DNA of 64,000 nucleotides from Paenibacillus sp. JDR-2 (GTDB lineage Bacteria > Bacillota > Bacilli > Paenibacillales > Paenibacillaceae), in assembly GCF_000023585.1 (NCBI RefSeq), contig NC_012914.1, positions 6,411,001 to 6,475,000 of the forward strand. Direction: 5' to 3'. Made by a program: the position numbers and the translations under genes. Below, piece after piece: positions 25,373-34,240 of the stretch (the first letter of the stretch is position 1; every line of letters starts with the position of its first letter). Below the pieces are notes generated by a model. The model worked only from the letters and a program-made list of their open reading frames with translations, ran no database searches and had not been told where the DNA came from.

Positions 25373-26441
25373 AACGGGATACGGCGGACTCGATTGGCTT
25401 AAATTCGCGGCCGCTCTGCTCGTAGTCGCCAATCATACGAGCCCTCTTCTGTCATATAGCGCTGACGCCGATTTTCTTGCAAGCAATCTGCTTACGCGTA
25501 TTGCCGTTCCCGTCTTTTTTATGACAGCCGGATTCCTATTGTTCCGCAAGCTGTCCGGCAATCCGTTAACGGACCGAAAAGCTGTTCAAGGTTACCTGCT
25601 GAAAATCTTAAAGCTCTACGCGATTGCCATTGTCCTGTACATTCCGCTGAACCTATATACCGGTTATTTTTCCGAATCCTTAACGGCGTATTCCGTCATC
25701 AAGGACATCGTGTTTGACGGAACCTTTTATCACCTATGGTATATGCCGGCGTTAATAATCGGCCTGTTGATAACTTATGGGATGATTCGGTTCATGCCGA
25801 TAAACGCGGTGTTGGCTTCGGCCGGGCTTTTGTACATCGTCGGGCTGCTTGGAGACAGCTACTATGGCATTGTGCAAAGCAACGCAGGGCTGGCCTCTAT
25901 CTACGAAGGGATGTTTAAGGGGTTTGATTACACCCGCAACGGACTTTTCTATGCCCCTCTTTATTTGGCGATGGGAGCCTGGGCAGCCAAACAGCCACCT
26001 CCGGCCAGAAAGCCGCTCGTGAACGCAGCTTTGTTTGCGGGATTGCTCGGGCTAATGTTCGCCGAAGGCATGTTCCTTCACTCCTCGGGGATTCCGCGGC
26101 ATGACAGCATGTACGTGTTTGCGATTCCCGCTACTTATTTCTTATTCCAATGGTCCATGCAGTGGAAGGTTCCGGCCAGCAAAAGGTTCCGGGAGTGGCG
26201 GACTTGGGTGTATATTCTGCATCCCTTGGCCATTGTGCTTGTCCGCGGAGCAGCCGAAGCCGCGCATCTGGAGCGGCTGTTTATCTCGAATAGTCTGCTT
26301 CATTTCGCCGCCGTCTGTCTGCTGTCGATTGGGCTGTCCGCGTTTAGCGTATGGCTGTTGGCAATCATCCGGAAACTCAAAGCTCCTATCCGGATGTGGA
26401 TAACAACTCCTGTGGACAAGTGGATAACACTTCGAAAATGA
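25365..26441 (+). CDS. Acyltransferase-3 family membrane protein (VanT membrane-domain-like)
   Basis: A 358-residue protein with about ten hydrophobic helices. It begins G-L-D-W-L-K-F-A-A-A-L-L-V-V-A-N-H-T-S-P-L, the acyltransferase_3 start also found as the N-terminal membrane half of VanT serine racemases. The conserved H-T near residue 27, R-I-A-V-P-V-F-F-M-T-A-G-F near 50 and Y-H-L-W-Y-M-P-A near 125 are intact. Its start overlaps the peptidase gene by eight bases, so it is the last gene of the van-like operon. In VanT this half is thought to aid L-Ser supply. The stop codon lies inside a cluster of DnaA-box-like sequences. Confidence 0.88.
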   Translation: MSRTGYGGLDWLKFAAALLVVANHTSPLLSYSADADFLASNLLTRIAVPVFFMTAGFLLFRKLSGNPLTDRKAVQGYLLKILKLYAIAIVLYIPLNLYTGYFSESLTAYSVIKDIVFDGTFYHLWYMPALIIGLLITYGMIRFMPINAVLASAGLLYIVGLLGDSYYGIVQSNAGLASIYEGMFKGFDYTRNGLFYAPLYLAMGAWAAKQPPPARKPLVNAALFAGLLGLMFAEGMFLHSSGIPRHDSMYVFAIPATYFLFQWSMQWKVPASKRFREWRTWVYILHPLAIVLVRGAAEAAHLERLFISNSLLHFAAVCLLSIGLSAFSVWLLAIIRKLKAPIRMWITTPVDKWITLRK

Positions 26442-26502
26442 ACAGTTGTCCGATAGAAAGCGCTCTTAATATGTGTATAACTTTGTGAATAACTGTGGAC
26501 AA
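26395..26502 (+). other. Cluster of six DnaA-box-like 9-mers, same orientation
   Basis: TGTGGATAA (26395), TGTGTATAA (26472) and TGTGAATAA (26484) match the complement of TTATNCACA exactly. TGTGGACAA (26411 and 26494) and AGTGGATAA (26419) differ by one base. All six run in the same direction within 108 bases, spanning the end of the acyltransferase gene and the short gap after it. No dnaA or dnaN is nearby, so this is not an obvious oriC; a DnaA-binding chromosomal cluster is the likely reading. Confidence 0.6.
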
Positions 26503-26528
26503 CACGTATGTCGCGTAGGCTTATATGA

Positions 26529-27407
26529 CTATTTTCGTTTCCAAATCGCTTCCCGGTAGGCTGTTGGCGTCTCCCCCATACGATTTTTAAACGTTCGCGT
26601 AAAAGCATACAAAGAAGAATATCCCGTCGTATAAGCGACCTCCGTAATGGAGGCATCCGTCTCCGCAAGAAGCCGCTTGGCGGATTCCATCCTTACCTGC
26701 GTGATGAACTCGCTTGGCGGCATTCCAACCTTTTCCGAAAAAGCAACAGAGTAATACGTCCGGTTCATTCCCGCTGCCTTGGCTGCCTGCTGGACCGTGA
26801 TGCCTTCCGTGGCATGCTGCCGGATATAGGACATGCTTTGCTTGACCCAATCCGTGGCATTCAGGGCATACGCATGGGGAGCCGTCCGGCATAAGGCTGC
26901 CAATAGACGGTACAGCAGGCTTTGCATATCGAGTGAACGAACATGGGCGCTCTCCGTCTCCCTGCTCCGCATCCAATCAAGCAAGCCAAGAAGCGCCCGC
27001 TCCGCCTCTTGCGTCCATGCGTTCTCCAGAAACGGCCTTTCGCAACTTATGCCGGTAAGCGCCAGCATCTCTGCTGCCCGTGGACCATCCATCACAATCC
27101 AGCTCATCCGGGGCGGCTTTTCCCCTTCTATCGCATAGTACGTATAGGTACGCGCAGGGAACAAGCAGAAGAGATCCCCTGCCGACAGCGTTACGCCATT
27201 ATCCGCATCCCACTCTACCCGTACGAAGCCTTCCTTTACGATATGCAGGCTGTAGCTCTCAATCCTTTTGGGTCCGGCACTGTAACCTTGCCTGGTCTCC
27301 GTCATCCCCCCTCTTACGGGCCATATCGAGCCTTGCTTATCCAGCTCGCTTATCGCATGAAACAGAAACTCGGCGGTTTCGAAGCCTCCCGAACTATTGC
27401 TATTCAT
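26529..27407 (-). CDS. AraC family transcriptional regulator
   Basis: A 292-residue regulator. The N-terminal cupin-like sensing part contains W-P-V-R-G-G and G-P-K-R-I-E-S-Y-S-L-H-I-V. Two C-terminal helix-turn-helix units follow: I-T-V-Q-Q-A-A-K-A-A-G-M-N-R and I-T-E-V-A-Y-T-T-G-Y-S-S. It is a paralogue of the AraC gene at 40468-41319, sharing these N-terminal motifs. The ATG at 27407 follows a purine-rich AGGGGGCGG; the longer frame is possible. It is divergent from the sulfatase gene and probably controls it. Confidence 0.9.
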   Translation of the reverse strand: MNSNSSGGFETAEFLFHAISELDKQGSIWPVRGGMTETRQGYSAGPKRIESYSLHIVKEGFVRVEWDADNGVTLSAGDLFCLFPARTYTYYAIEGEKPPRMSWIVMDGPRAAEMLALTGISCERPFLENAWTQEAERALLGLLDWMRSRETESAHVRSLDMQSLLYRLLAALCRTAPHAYALNATDWVKQSMSYIRQHATEGITVQQAAKAAGMNRTYYSVAFSEKVGMPPSEFITQVRMESAKRLLAETDASITEVAYTTGYSSLYAFTRTFKNRMGETPTAYREAIWKRK

Positions 27408-27512
27408 CACAATCCGCCCCCTACCTGACAAATTGGTAAATCAACCATACATGATGCTATTTTACGACTGCCTCATATCCATTACAATGATTGGCATGGA
27501 GGCGATTTTCTC

Positions 27513-29048
27513 TTGAAAAAACCAAACATTTTGTTGATTACAAGCGATCAGCAGCACTGGAATACGCTAGGTTATTTCAATAACGAATTAAGCACGCCCA
27601 ATTTAGACCGTCTTATTAAGGCCGGCACAACCTTTACGAGAGCCTACTGTCCGAATCCGACCTGCACGCCAAGCCGTGCATCCATTATTACGGGCCAATA
27701 CCCAAGCCAGCATGGCGCTTGGACGCTTGGAACCAAGCTTCTGGAAGACCGGCACTTCGTCGGGGAAGATTTTAATTCTGCCGGCTACAAAACCGCGCTT
27801 GTTGGCAAAGCCCATTTTCAGCCGTTGTCTTCAACGGAGGAGTACCCGTCGCTTGAGGCTTATCCGGTCCTGCAGGATTTGGAGATGTGGAAGCAATTCA
27901 ACGGTCCTTTCTACGGCTTCGAGCATGTCGAGCTAACGCGCAATCATACCAACGAAGCTCATGTAGGCCAGCACTATGCCTTATGGATGGAGGAGAAAGG
28001 CTGCGTCAATTGGCGCGATTATTTCCTTCCTCCAACAGGCAACATGGATCCCGCCATTACGTACAAGTGGCCGATTCCCGAAAAATATCATTACAACACC
28101 TGGATCGCGGAGCGCACGAACGCGCTTATGGAGCAATACGCCGAAGAAGACAAACCGTTCTTCCTCTGGTCAAGCTTCTTCGACCCGCATCCGGAATACC
28201 TGGTGCCGGAACCTTGGGATACAATGTACGATCCGGATTCCCTGACGATTCCGGATATCGTGCCGGGCGAGCACGACAAAAACCCGCCTCATTTCGGCCT
28301 CACGCAAGAGGACAATCCGGACTTCTCCCCTTGGGCGGAAACGGGTAATGGCATTCACGGTTACCGTTCGCACCATTACTATGAATACGGGGAGAAGAAG
28401 AAGCTTACCGACTACGACAAGAAGAAGCTGGTCGCCGTCTATTACGGCATGATCAGCATGATGGACAAATATATCGGAACCATCCTCGACAAGCTCGAAG
28501 AGCTTGGCATCGCGGACAATACTGTCGTCGTCTTTACGACGGATCATGGACATTTCTTCGGCCAGCACGGTCTGCAGGCCAAAGGCGGCTTCCATTACGA
28601 AGACCTGATTCGCCTGCCCTTTATCGTGCGTTATCCGGGACAGGTTCCGGCGGGAGTAACGTCAGACGCGATCCAATCGCTGGTTGACCTTGCGCCAACG
28701 TTCCTGTCGCTCAGCGGCATTCCGGTTCCGCATGCGATAACCGGCGTCGATCAAAGCGAGGTATGGAGAGGCACGGCATCCGCTGCCAGAGATCATGCCA
28801 TCTGCGAATTCCGTCACGAGCCAACAACCATTCATCAGAAAACGTACGTCGACCAGCGTTATAAAATCACGGTCTATTACAACCAAACCTACGGGGAAAT
28901 CTTCGATCTGCAGGATGACCCAAGCGAGCTTAACAACTTGTGGGACGATCCGGCATACGCGGCGCTGAAATCCGAGCTTCTGCTCAAGTACATCTGGGCG
29001 GAGCTTGGCAAGGAGCCGATGCCGATGCCGCGCATCTCGGGCGCGTAG
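27513..29048 (+). CDS. Sulfatase family hydrolase
   Basis: A 511-residue type I sulfatase without a signal peptide, so probably cytoplasmic. The formylglycine site is C51-T-P-S-R55, followed by A-S-I-I-T-G-Q. Metal-binding marks include the N-terminal I-T-S-D-Q-Q, T-T-D-H-G-H-F-F-G near residue 345 and G-K-A-H-F. It removes sulfate esters, probably from a sugar taken up by the nearby importer, though arrangement alone does not show the substrate. Cys51 must be oxidised to formylglycine, and no maturase gene is in the window. The start is TTG, chosen because GGAGG lies about ten bases before it. Confidence 0.9.
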   Translation: MKKPNILLITSDQQHWNTLGYFNNELSTPNLDRLIKAGTTFTRAYCPNPTCTPSRASIITGQYPSQHGAWTLGTKLLEDRHFVGEDFNSAGYKTALVGKAHFQPLSSTEEYPSLEAYPVLQDLEMWKQFNGPFYGFEHVELTRNHTNEAHVGQHYALWMEEKGCVNWRDYFLPPTGNMDPAITYKWPIPEKYHYNTWIAERTNALMEQYAEEDKPFFLWSSFFDPHPEYLVPEPWDTMYDPDSLTIPDIVPGEHDKNPPHFGLTQEDNPDFSPWAETGNGIHGYRSHHYYEYGEKKKLTDYDKKKLVAVYYGMISMMDKYIGTILDKLEELGIADNTVVVFTTDHGHFFGQHGLQAKGGFHYEDLIRLPFIVRYPGQVPAGVTSDAIQSLVDLAPTFLSLSGIPVPHAITGVDQSEVWRGTASAARDHAICEFRHEPTTIHQKTYVDQRYKITVYYNQTYGEIFDLQDDPSELNNLWDDPAYAALKSELLLKYIWAELGKEPMPMPRISGA

Positions 29049-29055
29049 GCGCAAC

Positions 29056-29102
29056 GAACAAGGGCTATCCCAGTCATAAAGGACGTGGAATAGCCCTTGT
29101 TC
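29056..29102 (+). terminator. Stem-loop after the sulfatase gene
   Basis: GAACAAGGGCTAT pairs perfectly with ATAGCCCTTGTTC across a 21-base loop, eight bases after the stop codon. No T-run follows, so it may stabilise the mRNA end rather than terminate. Confidence 0.6.
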
Positions 29103-29183
29103 ATTGCTGCATTTCCCCATGCTTAGCGGCCAGGTCAACAATGACCATTGGACACTTCTGCCCTCTCCCCGACATGAAAAAGA

Positions 29184-29436
29184 ACCACGTTGGATTTCGT
29201 CCATCGTAATGGGCAGTTTATGCCCCCTAACTCGATCTACATTGGATTGCCTACAGTATAATCAGCTCAAATGGACTATAGTTACTCATTCTGCTTCCTT
29301 TTACTGTAGTGAATCCAACGTAGCCGCTGGATGCTCCCTTTTACTCGTATTTTTCTTGGAGGAAATCCAGCGTACGGGACTCCGCCATGAAGATAGATTA
29401 CATGCCGTTATCTATGAATGAACTCCAGCGTTTATA
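29184..29436. repeat. Intergenic repeat built on a CRTTGGATT motif
   Basis: The stretch between the sulfatase and GH2 genes has no gene. It carries five copies in either orientation of a motif like ACGTTGGATT (at about 29188, 29240, 29311, 29364 and 29421). Two of them form an inverted repeat with 17 of 20 matching positions: 29239-29258 and 29302-29321. It is probably a small dispersed palindromic element. Confidence 0.5.
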
Positions 29437-29449
29437 GCCTGTTATGACC

Positions 29450-29491
29450 GCAAAGAACCGGGCCTGCACGCTGCAGACTCGGTTCTTTTGC
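29450..29491 (-). terminator. Probable terminator after the GH2 gene
   Basis: AAAGAACCG and CGGTTCTTT pair, with CTGCAG/CTGCA inner pairing; the T-run is short. It is 17 bases beyond the GH2 stop codon. Confidence 0.6.
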
Positions 29492-29507
29492 GATATTACG
29501 GAGGAAA

Positions 29508-31271
29508 TCAGCCCAAGTTAATAGCCCGAATCTCTTCCAGCGGAATCTTTGGCTTGCGATTCTCCGTGAGCAGACCGTTAATTTCCTGCTGCACGTCGGC
29601 CACCTGCGTATAGCAATAGCCGCAAATGTAATCGACGGACTTGATGGCTTGCGTAAGCCCCTTGAAGCGTTCCGTGAAGGCTTCGACCGAATCCACCTGC
29701 TCCCCATAGCCCCAGCCCTTGTCCGACTGGAATGCAATGCCGCCGAACTCGCTGATGATAATCGGCTGTCCCCGGTAGCCGTAGCCTTCGGCGAAAGCAT
29801 ATTTCCAATGGTTGCAGGTTGTCTCGCCTGACATGATGCCGTCCTTGTTATCCCGGTACCGCTTCAGGAATCCGTCCCCGGTCTGGACGTAATCATGCAG
29901 CGTCACGATATCCGACACGGTATGCTCCCAGCCGTCGTTGACGATAACCGGGCGATTCGGATCGAACGACTTCGTGAGATGGTAAATGCCTTCCGTGAAT
30001 TTCTGCTGCCGCTTGTCGCGAAGGATGTTGCCAATGCCCCACGACTCGTTGAACGGCACCCACGTAATGATGCTCGGATGGTTATGCTGCTGCTTGATAA
30101 TTTCAAGCCATTCTCTCGTGAAAGCCTCGACCGCGCGGTCATGGAACTCGAAGGTCGCCGCCATCTCCGACCAGACGAGCAGCCCCTTTACGTCGCACCA
30201 ATAGAGAAAACGGGCGTCCTCGATCTTCATATGCTTGCGCACGCCGTTGTAGCCCATCGCCAGGATCAGGTCGATATCCTCTATCAAAGCTTCTTCGCTT
30301 GGAGGCGTCAGATGGCTGTCCGTCCAGTAGCCTTGGTCCAAAATAAGCCGTTGGTAGATCGGCGCGTTGTTCAGCAGCACTTTTCCGTTCTCGATGGATA
30401 TTTTCCGCATGCCGAAATAAGAAAGCGTACGGTCGACAACATGTCCGCCCGAGGTCAGGACGAACTCCACATCGTACAAATTCGGACGGGCCGGGGTCCA
30501 ATACGCCCGCTTCCACGGTCCGTTTGCTTCATGGTGAAGATCAACCTCAACCGTAAGGCACGGACGGTCAATCCCCAGCGCAACCCGCTTCACGGGCTGC
30601 CCCTTGAATGTAACGATGGCCTCCAGCAGAAGATCGCCTCCGGGCCGGACACCGTTCACTTCGTAATCGAACCGAACGACATGACGGTCGAGATCCGGCG
30701 TAATTTTGACCGATTCCAGCCGCTCTTCTTCTACGTATTCCATCCATACCGTCTGCCAGATGCCCGTCGTTTGCACGTAGAAGCATTCAAAATTATCCGG
30801 CACCCAGCGCTGCTTGCCTCTCGGCTGATAGCAGCTGTTACTGTCCGTTACTTTCACCGTTATCCGGTTATCGGCTCCGAACTTGAAGTGCGGCGTCATG
30901 TCGACGGAGAATGCCGCATAGCCGCCTTGATGACTTCCGGCCAGCTCGCCGTTAATCCATACTTTGGCATCGTAGTCTACCGCCTGAAAATGCAGGATAG
31001 CCTGCTTGCCCGACGCTTCCGCCGGAACGGAGATCTCTCTGCTGTACCACACGTAAGGATGAAAGCTTTCCTCTCCGATGCCGCTGGCTTTTGTTTCGTA
31101 CGTAAACGGTACGTTAATCCGGTGTGTTGCCGTAAACCTTTCCTGCCACTTCTCGCGCTCGCCGGCGTTTGCGTCGTCGAAGCGGAAGTCCCATTCGCCG
31201 TTCAGATTATGCCAATCGCCGCGCACGAGCTGGGGTCTAGGATAGTCCTTGCTATATGATTTCGTCGTCAT
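29508..31271 (-). CDS. Glycoside hydrolase family 2 protein
   Basis: A 587-residue retaining glycosidase with the GH2 order: sugar-binding jelly roll (about 1-170), immunoglobulin-like domain (170-275), TIM barrel (275-587). The acid/base is Glu409 in P-F-N-E-S-W-G and the nucleophile is Glu508 in I-S-E-F-G-G. G-V-R-K-H-M replaces the N-x-x-R-x-S-H-Y-P seen in LacZ and GusA, so the subfamily and substrate differ from those. No signal peptide is present. The ATG at 31271 is set by GGAGGT just before it. It is the last gene of the GH51 operon, 16 bases after GH51, so both probably act on imported arabinose-containing oligosaccharides. Confidence 0.9.
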   Translation of the reverse strand: MTTKSYSKDYPRPQLVRGDWHNLNGEWDFRFDDANAGEREKWQERFTATHRINVPFTYETKASGIGEESFHPYVWYSREISVPAEASGKQAILHFQAVDYDAKVWINGELAGSHQGGYAAFSVDMTPHFKFGADNRITVKVTDSNSCYQPRGKQRWVPDNFECFYVQTTGIWQTVWMEYVEEERLESVKITPDLDRHVVRFDYEVNGVRPGGDLLLEAIVTFKGQPVKRVALGIDRPCLTVEVDLHHEANGPWKRAYWTPARPNLYDVEFVLTSGGHVVDRTLSYFGMRKISIENGKVLLNNAPIYQRLILDQGYWTDSHLTPPSEEALIEDIDLILAMGYNGVRKHMKIEDARFLYWCDVKGLLVWSEMAATFEFHDRAVEAFTREWLEIIKQQHNHPSIITWVPFNESWGIGNILRDKRQQKFTEGIYHLTKSFDPNRPVIVNDGWEHTVSDIVTLHDYVQTGDGFLKRYRDNKDGIMSGETTCNHWKYAFAEGYGYRGQPIIISEFGGIAFQSDKGWGYGEQVDSVEAFTERFKGLTQAIKSVDYICGYCYTQVADVQQEINGLLTENRKPKIPLEEIRAINLG

Positions 31272-31287
31272 GCTGTACCTCCTGCTC

Positions 31288-33303
31288 CTATACCTTGCCT
31301 TGAAATACCGCCGCATAGATGGAAGACGGGCGAAGCGGAACGCCGCGCTGCCACTCGGCTGCCTGCATGGTCCGGCTCTTGCTCACGATGTTCCCCGGCT
31401 CGAAAACGCTGTTGATCTCATCGTAGCCTTCGCCGGTAATTTCGTGCAGTACCATCTCTCCGGCTGCGTCGAAGGCAGCCAGATCCAGCACGGCATTCAC
31501 TTCGTTCAGCCCGCGGTTAACGATAAATACCGTAACGGTATCGCCGGCTCCGTTGATGCCCGCCGCGATGTCCAGCTCCGGCAGCCCGTTCAGCTCTACC
31601 GGCGTCTCCTTTTGCGACGGCACGGCAAATGTCGCGCAGTCCGCCTGCACGGCAAGCATATGCTGCAGGTTGCGGTTTGCGTACAGCTTCATGACCTCAT
31701 AGGTCGGCGTCCCGTACACGTCGAGCGGCCGATTGCTCCAGCCGGACTCTTTGCCGCAATATTGGTCGGCATAATGATCGCCAACCCGGATGCAGCCGCC
31801 GAGCCAGCCATTGACCAGATCGGAGAAGCTGCCGATATGAACCATATCGCTTGAACGAAGCATCTCGTTCAGATTGGCGGCATTGGCAACCGCCGCGCCA
31901 AGCGTATGCTCGTTCGGCAGCCCTTTGCGGATCGTATTCGGATAATACATCGTGTTGTATTCCGTAATAGCGATTTTGACATGGGCATGCTTCGGGCTTG
32001 CCTTAATGCTGTCCGTCGTCTCCCGCAAGTAATGCCGCGTGAATTCCGGATAAGCAGCAATTGCTTTATACCGGTCTTCCGAAGGCGTGCTACTGTTCAT
32101 ACCGAAAGGTCCGTAGCCATGGTAGATATGCAGGGTCAAATAGTCGATCAGCTCGCCTGCCTGCTCCAGCACCGGCTTGTTCCATGCTTGGTCGTAATGG
32201 CCGCAGGCCAGCAGCACGATGGAAGGGTCCGCCGCTTTCATCGCTTGGGCGAACGACACCGTACGCGCCGCGAACTCCTCGGCGGAGCATGTTCCTACTT
32301 GCCAGCCTCCCCATACCTCGTTGCCAATCTCCCAATGTTTCACGCCATATGGCTCGGGATATCCGTTCGCGGCGCGCAAAGCGCCCATCGGCGTATCGGC
32401 CGAGCCATTGCAATACTCGATCCATGCCGCCGCCTCTTCGGGCGTTCCGGATCCGTCATTCACGCAAATGAGAGGCTCTACCTGCAGCTCCCGGCAGAAG
32501 GCGATAAATTCGTCCGTGCCGAAATATTTGCTCGTCCAGCCGCCCCATGCCTCGTTGTACATGACCGGTCTCTCCAGCACGGGACCAACGCCATGCTCCC
32601 AATGGTAGGCGCTGATGTAGTTGCCCGCCAGTCTCATCATGCCGGCGTTCAGCTCTCTGGTCATATCGACGACCTCGCGCTTCACCAGGGCGATACTGTC
32701 GGCTGCAAGCAGGGATACATGATCGAGCCAGAGCATACCGGTCGATACGTGATCCGCCCAGCGTGGATGGTCACCAGGGATGTAGACGCGAAGCTCGGCG
32801 TCGGCGCAAGCACGGGATACGGCTAAGTCCGCTTCGTATTCCCGCCAGTTATGGCCGGCGAGCTCGATAATCACAGAACCAAGCGTTTCCTCCGTATGCC
32901 GGTCTACCGCTTCCACGACCAGCCGCTTCAGCTCTATGGACGCGCGGGCAACGACTTTCAACTTATAATCGGCAGGCCCTTTGAGGGCGGCCTTCTGCGC
33001 AATCCCGGCATAGGCCTCATCATCGCTTAACAAGCGGATGCGCTGCGCCCGTCCCGAATGCTTGGGCGCGGGCGCCTCCAGCGCGTATTTCGTATTGCGT
33101 CCGTTCGTATAGGCTTGCCAGCTTCCGGATATTTCCCGCTTCGTTTCGGACTCGCTCTCGAAATCCATATCCTTAAGCGGGAAGGCCAGCATGGCTTCCA
33201 TATGGTCCCGGATATCCTCGACAAAGTGGCCGAACAGGAACGGGTTGACGGCATGCCGGCTCGCTCCGGCGCAATCGACGGTTATGTTAGCTTTGTTAGT
33301 CAA
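31288..33303 (-). CDS. Alpha-L-arabinofuranosidase-type glycoside hydrolase (GH51)
   Basis: A 671-residue retaining enzyme with GH51 marks. The start is G-H-F-V-E-D, then a carbohydrate-binding-like stretch to about residue 210 and a TIM barrel with acid/base Glu329 in I-G-N-E-V-W-G-G and nucleophile Glu448 in I-T-E-Y-N. The C-terminal beta domain follows. Length is above the 500 usual for intracellular AbfA because of the extra N-terminal region. No signal peptide is seen, so imported oligosaccharides are the likely substrate. The start is TTG, with GGAGG seven bases upstream, 35 bases after the permease gene. Confidence 0.88.
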   Translation of the reverse strand: MTNKANITVDCAGASRHAVNPFLFGHFVEDIRDHMEAMLAFPLKDMDFESESETKREISGSWQAYTNGRNTKYALEAPAPKHSGRAQRIRLLSDDEAYAGIAQKAALKGPADYKLKVVARASIELKRLVVEAVDRHTEETLGSVIIELAGHNWREYEADLAVSRACADAELRVYIPGDHPRWADHVSTGMLWLDHVSLLAADSIALVKREVVDMTRELNAGMMRLAGNYISAYHWEHGVGPVLERPVMYNEAWGGWTSKYFGTDEFIAFCRELQVEPLICVNDGSGTPEEAAAWIEYCNGSADTPMGALRAANGYPEPYGVKHWEIGNEVWGGWQVGTCSAEEFAARTVSFAQAMKAADPSIVLLACGHYDQAWNKPVLEQAGELIDYLTLHIYHGYGPFGMNSSTPSEDRYKAIAAYPEFTRHYLRETTDSIKASPKHAHVKIAITEYNTMYYPNTIRKGLPNEHTLGAAVANAANLNEMLRSSDMVHIGSFSDLVNGWLGGCIRVGDHYADQYCGKESGWSNRPLDVYGTPTYEVMKLYANRNLQHMLAVQADCATFAVPSQKETPVELNGLPELDIAAGINGAGDTVTVFIVNRGLNEVNAVLDLAAFDAAGEMVLHEITGEGYDEINSVFEPGNIVSKSRTMQAAEWQRGVPLRPSSIYAAVFQGKV

Positions 33304-33338
33304 AATGAACCTCCATAGAAATCGTTAGTATAGTCGCC

Positions 33339-34226
33339 TTATCCCTTGATGGAGCCGATCATGACGCCTTTGACGAAATGCCGCTGCACAAAGGGATACA
33401 TGACCAGCACGGGCAGGCTGGATACAATGATAACCGCGAATTTAATGCTCTCCGACAGCAAAATTTGCTTCTCCAGGCCAACGCTTCCGCCGTCCGTTTG
33501 GGCAGATTGACTGATCAGCAAGATTTCGCGGAGCACCAGCTGAAGCGGATATTTGCCTTCATCGCGAATATAAATCAGTGCGTTGAAGAACGAGTTCCAG
33601 TGGCCAACCGCGTAGAACAGCACCATGACGGCCAGAATCGGCTTCGAGAGCGGCAGGATGATGCTGACAAGCAGTCTCCAGTTGGAGCAGCCGTCCATGT
33701 GGGCCGCCTCCTGCAGCTCCCAAGGGATACTATTCTGAAAATACGTGCGCATAACGATAAGATTGTAAGTCGCGATAGCGCCTGGCACGATCAGCGCCCA
33801 CATGGTGTCGACCATGCCCAGGTCTTTGACCAGCAAATAAGTCGGGATAAGACCCCCGCTGAAAAACATCGTCATCGTAATCAGGACCATAATCCCGTTG
33901 CGCAAAGGTAGATCCGGTCTCGACAGCGGATACGCCGCGAGAATCGTCATTATAATGTTAATGACGGTTCCGATGACCGTATACATAATCGAGTTGCCGT
34001 AGCCGATCCAGATCTTGTCGTTCTGCAAAATGTTGGCGTAAGCCTCGACATTGAGGCCTTGCGGCAGCAGCCACACGTCGCCGTTTAATACTTTGGACGG
34101 GTCGCTGAACGACGCGCTGACAATAAACAGCAGCGGGTATAACACAATGATCATAATAATGGCGGCTATGATATATACAACTGCGTCGAACAAACGTTCA
34201 TTCGACGGACTTATGCTCTTTTCCAT
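33339..34226 (-). CDS. Sugar ABC importer permease, LplC/MalG type
   Basis: A 295-residue permease with six helices, EAA loop E-A-A-H-M-D-G-C-S-N-W and C-terminus R-H-F-V-K-G-V-M-I-G-S-I-K-G. It is a close paralogue of the permease at 2737-3648. GTAAGGAGG precedes the ATG. It follows the LplB-like gene by 14 bases in the GH51 operon, which suggests an arabinose-containing oligosaccharide as cargo. Confidence 0.93.
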   Translation of the reverse strand: MEKSISPSNERLFDAVVYIIAAIIMIIVLYPLLFIVSASFSDPSKVLNGDVWLLPQGLNVEAYANILQNDKIWIGYGNSIMYTVIGTVINIIMTILAAYPLSRPDLPLRNGIMVLITMTMFFSGGLIPTYLLVKDLGMVDTMWALIVPGAIATYNLIVMRTYFQNSIPWELQEAAHMDGCSNWRLLVSIILPLSKPILAVMVLFYAVGHWNSFFNALIYIRDEGKYPLQLVLREILLISQSAQTDGGSVGLEKQILLSESIKFAVIIVSSLPVLVMYPFVQRHFVKGVMIGSIKG

Positions 34227-34240
34227 AAGCGGTTACCTCC

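Noticed and set aside
26395..26502. Reading the DnaA-box cluster as the chromosomal origin
   Set aside because: dnaA, dnaN, recF or gyr genes are absent and there is no clear AT-rich unwinding region beside it.
29895..31259. A 454-codon plus-strand frame opposite the GH2 gene
   Set aside because: The GH2 gene has both catalytic Glu and a good start; this frame shows no family features.
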